Source: Microbacterium galbinum (lineage in GTDB: Bacteria > Actinomycetota > Actinomycetes > Actinomycetales > Microbacteriaceae). Taken from it: a stretch of 64,000 bases of DNA. The notes beneath the pieces were generated by a model, which had not been told where the DNA came from, searched no databases, and worked only from the letters and a program-made list of their open reading frames with translations. Below, one piece after another: positions 60,487 to 64,000 of this stretch (the first letter of the stretch is position 1; every line of letters starts with the position of its first letter). The stretch spans positions 2,819,630 to 2,883,629 of the forward strand of contig NZ_CP078077.1 in the NCBI RefSeq assembly GCF_023101185.1, written 5' to 3'. A program made the position numbers and the translations under genes.

Positions 60487-60496
60487 TTCCTTCCAC
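60487..60496 (+). promoter_or_regulatory. shared leader motif before rplS
   Basis: TTCCTTCCAC, identical to 56155-56164 in the rpsP leader, lies 40 nt before the rplS ATG. Confidence 0.4.
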
Positions 60497-60535
60497 CATG
60501 CATGCGACCTGAGGCGAGTGCAGAGAGAGACGATC

Positions 60536-60883
60536 ATGCAGATCCTCGACGCCGTAGACGCGGCTTCCCTCCGTTCGGACATTCCGGACTTCTTCCCCGG
60601 TGACACCGTCAAGGTGCACGTCAACATCACCGAGGGCAGCCGCTCGCGTATCCAGGTCTTCCAGGGCGTCGTCATCGGCCGCTCGGGCGACGGCGTGCGC
60701 GAGACCTTCACGGTCCGCAAGATCAGCTTCCAGGTCGGCGTCGAGCGTACCTTCCCGGTGCACTCGCCGGTGATCGACCACATCGAGGTCGTCACCCGCG
60801 GTGACGTCCGTCGCGCGAAGCTCTACTACCTGCGCCAGCTGCGTGGCAAGAAGGCGAAGATCAAGGAGAAGCGCGACCGCTGA
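60536..60883 (+). CDS. rplS: 50S ribosomal protein L19
   Basis: 115 aa, large-subunit protein at the 30S-50S interface. The N-terminus [10 protein letters not shown] and the central [11 protein letters not shown], then [10 protein letters not shown], are characteristic; the basic C-terminus ends in K-K-A-K-I-K-E-K-R. The ATG has GAGAGAGA-type sequence upstream. It has its own strong promoter and a strong terminator. Confidence 0.97.
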   Translation: MQILDAVDAASLRSDIPDFFPGDTVKVHVNITEGSRSRIQVFQGVVIGRSGDGVRETFTVRKISFQVGVERTFPVHSPVIDHIEVVTRGDVRRAKLYYLRQLRGKKAKIKEKRDR

Positions 60884-60899
60884 GTCGCCGCATCTCCAC

Positions 60900-60936
60900 A
60901 GCACCCCAGGACACGATGTCCTGGGGTGCTTTGTTT
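60900..60936 (+). terminator. strong rho-independent terminator after rplS
   Basis: AGCACCCCAGGACA (60900-60913) pairs perfectly with TGTCCTGGGGTGCT (60917-60930) around a CGA loop, followed by TTGTTT. Confidence 0.88.
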
Positions 60937-61000
60937 CGTCCCCGGTATGCGAACCTTGATACTGCCGCTCGATGGCACGCACGACTGACGAAGGATGCCG

Positions 61001-61735
61001 ATGACCTCTGAACCCTCCGCCGCGCCCGCCACGGGCACGAGGCGGCGCCGTGGACTGCTGGTCTTCCTGCGCGATGTGCTGATCATCATCCTGATCGCCG
61101 CGCTCGTTTCGTTCGTGGTCAAGACCTTCATCGTCCGCTCGTTCTACATCCCCTCGGCATCCATGGAGCGCACGCTCATGGTCAACGACCGCATCCTGGT
61201 CGATGAGCTCACGCCGCGATGGACGGGATACGAGCGCGGCGACGTGGTGGTGTTCCAGGACCCGGGCGGATGGCTGGGCGACCAGCCGCAGCCGCCGGCA
61301 TCCCCTCCGCTCGTGCAGGCGATCGACGGCGTGCTGACCTTCATCGGCATCTCCGCCTCCGATTCGCAGGACCATCTCGTCAAGCGCATCATCGGCCTCC
61401 CCGGCGATCACGTCGTGTGCTGCAACGCACTCGGACAGATCACGATCAACGGCGCTCCGATCGACGAGCTCGACTACCTGAACCTCCCCGAAGGGAACAC
61501 CGCGGCGTCGAACGAACCTTTCGACGTCGTCGTGCCCGAGGACTCGCTGTGGCTGCTCGGCGACAATCGCACTCGCTCGCGGGACTCGCGAGCGCATCAG
61601 GAGCTTCCCAGCGGCGGCTTCGTCCCGGTGTCGAACGTCGTGGGGAAGGCCTTCCTGACGACCTGGCCGTTCGGGCGGATCGGGGCGATCGACGGACACC
61701 ACCAAGCCTTCGACAGCGTTCCGGACGAAGAATGA
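61001..61735 (+). CDS. lepB: signal peptidase I
   Basis: Membrane serine protease that cuts signal peptides from exported proteins. 244 aa from the ATG at 61001, which has AAGGA 5 nt upstream; the ATG six bases earlier would abut that site. One transmembrane helix near residues 20-43; the catalytic Ser54 is in P-S-A-S-M-E-R-T-L and the general base Lys128 in H-L-V-K-R-I-I-G-L-P-G-D. The box G-D-N-R-x-R-S-R-D-S-R follows. Its stop overlaps the rnhB start. Confidence 0.96.
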   Translation: MTSEPSAAPATGTRRRRGLLVFLRDVLIIILIAALVSFVVKTFIVRSFYIPSASMERTLMVNDRILVDELTPRWTGYERGDVVVFQDPGGWLGDQPQPPASPPLVQAIDGVLTFIGISASDSQDHLVKRIIGLPGDHVVCCNALGQITINGAPIDELDYLNLPEGNTAASNEPFDVVVPEDSLWLLGDNRTRSRDSRAHQELPSGGFVPVSNVVGKAFLTTWPFGRIGAIDGHHQAFDSVPDEE

Positions 61736-62391
61736 CGGTCGTTTCCCCGAGCCTCACGCTCGAGCGGCGCATCCTCGGCGACAGCGCCCTGATCATCTCG
61801 CTCGACGAGGTCGGTCGCGGAGCGCTCGCGGGTCCGGTCGCGGTGGGCGCGGCGGTGATGGATGCCGCCGGAGCGCGACGTCGTGTGCCCGAGGGGCTCC
61901 GCGACTCCAAGCTCGTCACCGAGCGACGTCGACCCGACGTCGCGGAACGGGCGACGGCGTGGGTGCGCGCCTCGTCGGTCGGATGGGCCAGTGCCGCGGA
62001 GGTCGACGAGGTCGGAATCATCCGGGCACTGGGTCTGGCCGCCTCCCGTGCCGTCGATGCGGTCGTCGCGCAGGGCACGTCGACCGCGGGGGCGGTCGTG
62101 CTGCTCGACGGGAACCATGACTATCTCTCGGCCGTGCATCATTCCGTGCTCGACGTGCGTCCGGTGATCAAAGGCGATCGGGACTGCGCTTCCGTCTCGG
62201 CCGCATCCGTGATCGCGAAGGTCGCGCGCGACGCGCACATGGCCGAGCTCCATGCCGACTACCCGCAGTACCAGTGGGATCGCAACAAGGGATATGCGAG
62301 CACCGAGCATCGAGAAGCCATCCGCACGCTCGGACTCTCCCCGCTGCATCGTGCGTCGTGGGCGATCGCCGATGCTCCCGCCCTGTTCTGA
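61732..62391 (+). CDS. rnhB: ribonuclease HII
   Basis: Cuts the RNA strand of RNA-DNA hybrids and removes single ribonucleotides, 219 aa. Catalytic acids are in L-D-E-V-G-R-G (Asp25, Glu26), L-R-D-S-K-L and L-L-D-G-N-H-D. The C-terminus with K-G-D-x-x-C-A-S-V-S-A-A-S-V-I-A-K and N-K-G-Y is intact. The ATG overlaps the lepB stop by 4 nt. Confidence 0.95.
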   Translation: MTVVSPSLTLERRILGDSALIISLDEVGRGALAGPVAVGAAVMDAAGARRRVPEGLRDSKLVTERRRPDVAERATAWVRASSVGWASAAEVDEVGIIRALGLAASRAVDAVVAQGTSTAGAVVLLDGNHDYLSAVHHSVLDVRPVIKGDRDCASVSAASVIAKVARDAHMAELHADYPQYQWDRNKGYASTEHREAIRTLGLSPLHRASWAIADAPALF

Positions 62392-62444
62392 GCGCCGGGT
62401 GCGGTGCCGCACGCGGGCTCTTGCGACCCTAGGATGGAACCACC

Positions 62445-62771
62445 ATGGATGAGGAAGCCTTCGACGACTACGACCGCGAGCTCGAGCTCGCGCTGTTCCG
62501 CGAGTACCGAGACGTGGTCTCGCAGTTCCAGTACGTCGTCGAGACCGAGCGTCGGTTCTATCTGGCGAACGATGTGAACGTCGTGCGGCGCGACACGGAG
62601 CACGACTTCTACTTCGAGATCTCGATGAGCGATGTGTGGGTGTGGGACATCTACCGCGCCGATCGCTTCGTGAAGGCCGTGCGTGTGCTGACCTTCAAGG
62701 ACGTCAACGTCGAGGAGCTGCAGCGCCGGGAGTTCGAACTTCCCCAGGAACTCTCGCTCGACGGCGAGTGA
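62445..62771 (+). CDS. DUF2469 family protein
   Basis: 108 aa, acidic. D-D-Y-D-R-E-L-E-L-A-L-F-R-E-Y near residues 6-20 and Y-V-V-E-T-E-R-R-F-Y-L-A-N-D near 28-41 match the DUF2469 family, which is mostly found in actinobacteria, typically after rnhB as here. Function unknown. TAGGAT lies 9 nt before the ATG. Confidence 0.9.
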   Translation: MDEEAFDDYDRELELALFREYRDVVSQFQYVVETERRFYLANDVNVVRRDTEHDFYFEISMSDVWVWDIYRADRFVKAVRVLTFKDVNVEELQRREFELPQELSLDGE

Positions 62772-62887
62772 GTCGGGAAAGCGCACCTCTCCTGCACCAC
62801 TGACGCCTGAGGGCCGGGTTTCCGCCGTGCGGTGGACGCTCGGAGACCGCCCCGCCGCGCGGGTGCCACGATCGTCATGCTGTCGGA

Positions 62888-63250
62888 ATGGCAGCGAAGG
62901 ATGACCTCGGTAGAGCCGGGGAAGAACGGGCGGCGCGGCATCTCGTCGGCGCCGGGTACACACTCCTGGACCGCAACTGGCGTTGCGCGCAAGGTGAGAT
63001 CGACATCGTGGCTCTTCAGGGCGAGGACCTCGTCTGCGTCGAGGTGAAGACGCGGCGGACGGTCGACTACGGGCACCCGTTCGAGGCGATCGACGCGCGC
63101 AAGAAGCGGCGGATGTGGGGGCTCGCCCACGCCTGGGCCGTCGCGCATCCGCTTCATGCTCGGGGGCGTCGGATCAGGCTCGATGTGGTGGGGATCGTCG
63201 GTCACGACCCGTCATCCGGGTCGCTCGAGCACGTGGCGGACCTCGTATGA
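62888..63250 (+). CDS. YraN family protein (UPF0102)
   Basis: 120 aa, nuclease-like fold of the PD-(D/E)xK type. G-E-E-R-A-A-R-H-L-V near residues 12-21, the box N-W-R-C-A-Q-G-E-I-D-I-V near 33-44, and V-C-V-E-V-K-T-R-R near 51-59 form the predicted catalytic set (Glu, Asp, Glu-x-Lys). Substrate unproven. Its stop overlaps the comM start (ATGA). Common neighbour of comM. Confidence 0.9.
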   Translation: MAAKDDLGRAGEERAARHLVGAGYTLLDRNWRCAQGEIDIVALQGEDLVCVEVKTRRTVDYGHPFEAIDARKKRRMWGLAHAWAVAHPLHARGRRIRLDVVGIVGHDPSSGSLEHVADLV

Positions 63251-63999
63251 GCACCACACGCACCTGGGCGGTCGCCATCACAGGGGTGGACGGGCACATG
63301 GTCGAGGTCGAGGCGGACCTCTCGAACCAGACGCCGGAGTTCAAGATCATCGGGCTGCCCGACAAATCGCTCGGAGAGGCGGTGCAGCGCGTGCACAACG
63401 CATGCAAGAACTCCGGACTCGACCTCCCGCGGCGAAGGATGACGGTGAATCTCTCGCCGGCCAGCCTGCCGAAACACGGATCGGGCTTCGACCTCGCGGT
63501 CGCCGTCGCGACACTCGCTGCGGGGGATGCGATCTCCCCGCGATCGATCCGGGGCACCGTACACGTCGGCGAGCTCGGTCTCGACGGTCGTGTTCGACCG
63601 GTGGCCGGAGTGCTTCCCGCGGTGTTCGCGGCGGCGAGGGCAGGGTTCGAGCGCGTGATCGTGCCCCAGGCCAACGCCGCCGAAGCGCGACTGGTGACCG
63701 GGATCGAGGTCCGCGGGGCGCGCTCGCTCGCGGAGGTGGCGGTCTGGCACGGGGCGGATGTCGAGATCCCCGAGGTGCCCGTCGAAGAACCGCCCGCCGT
63801 GGAGGAGGAACCGAGCGAGTCGCTCGACCTCGCGGACATCGTGGGGCAGGAGTCGGCGGTCGAGGCGCTCGTGGTCGCCGCAGCGGGTGGGCACCACATG
63901 CTCCTCAGCGGTCCCCCTGGCGCCGGCAAGACGATGCTCGCGCGACGCCTCCCCGGAATCCTTCCACCGCTCACCGAAGGCGAAGCACTCGAGGTCGCC
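63247..63999 (+). CDS. comM: YifB family Mg chelatase-like AAA ATPase (ComM), 5' part
   Basis: The gene runs off the window; 251 codons are visible of an expected 500 or so. The N-terminal ChlI domain has F-K-I-I-G-L-P-D-K-S-L-G-E-A and V-N-L-S-P-A-S-L-P-K-H-G-S-G-F-D-L; the AAA domain begins near residue 195 with G-Q-E-S-A-V-E-A-L and the Walker A motif G-P-P-G-A-G-K-T-M. In naturally competent bacteria ComM helps branch migration during recombination. The start overlaps the yraN stop by 4 nt; dprA, its usual next neighbour, is beyond the window. Confidence 0.95.
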   Translation, partial: MSTTRTWAVAITGVDGHMVEVEADLSNQTPEFKIIGLPDKSLGEAVQRVHNACKNSGLDLPRRRMTVNLSPASLPKHGSGFDLAVAVATLAAGDAISPRSIRGTVHVGELGLDGRVRPVAGVLPAVFAAARAGFERVIVPQANAAEARLVTGIEVRGARSLAEVAVWHGADVEIPEVPVEEPPAVEEEPSESLDLADIVGQESAVEALVVAAAGGHHMLLSGPPGAGKTMLARRLPGILPPLTEGEALEVA

Positions 64000-64000
64000 T

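Overview
The window is a GC-rich actinobacterial chromosome segment, most like Microbacterium or a close relative in Microbacteriaceae. This rests on codon use, on the order leuCD-murA-plsC-gpsA-ddl-DUF3515-thiL-rsmD-recG-coaD-DUF177-rpmF-rnc-mutM, on smc-ftsY-ffh and rpsP-khpA-rimM-trmD / rplS-lepB-rnhB-DUF2469-yraN-comM, and on many TAnnnT boxes 6-7 nt before start codons, which suggests leaderless mRNAs. No taxon-specific marker was tested. There is no IS element, prophage, CRISPR array, rRNA or replication origin.

Layout. 1-16.8 kb: a partial MFS pump, a methyltransferase, gltX, tRNA-Gln, topoisomerase IB, a MarR regulator with a 3-hydroxyacyl-CoA dehydrogenase opposite pepN, a metallo-beta-lactamase-fold protein with a GNAT, tRNA-Glu, an acyltransferase, an ECF sigma/DUF4349 pair opposite terC (with a candidate Mn-sensing leader), a LON-domain protein and DUF427. 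16.8-19.4 kb: an overlapping flavin monooxygenase / PLP sulfhydrylase operon. 19.4-33.8 kb: housekeeping block starting with a leucine-rich leader peptide before leuCD, then cell-wall, lipid, thiamin, DNA-repair, CoA and ribosome genes up to rnc-mutM.

33.8-38.7 kb is an accessory insertion between mutM and smc. It holds an orphan membrane protein, an operon of an HTH-Imm22-like protein and a DUF2442-DMP19-like protein, two paralogous tandem-GNAT proteins, a 91-aa orphan, and an otherwise easily missed 38-aa peptide gene. The 38-aa gene has a strong promoter with a palindrome between its -35 and -10 boxes. I regard this as the best candidate for an undescribed system in the window.

38.8-47.8 kb is smc, ftsY, DUF2004, lipA-lipB, a TetR regulator and ffh. 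47.7-54.8 kb holds a LysR/EamA exporter pair and a glycerol regulon (glpD-glpF-glpK opposite a SorC-type regulator, with a perfect 14-bp palindrome between them). 54.8-64 kb holds a YbdK-type ligase, the rpsP operon, a methyltransferase, map, a membrane protein, and rplS-lepB-rnhB-DUF2469-yraN-comM (comM runs off the end).

Functional links: the gltX/tRNA-Gln/tRNA-Glu, rpsP/rplS/rpmF, rnc/rsmD/rimM/trmD and ffh/ftsY/lepB genes serve translation and protein export; murA/ddl/plsC/gpsA serve the envelope; glpDFK and gpsA meet at glycerol-3-phosphate. tRNA-Gln, tRNA-Glu and rplS share a TTGGCG -35 element, and the rpsP and rplS leaders share two further motifs.
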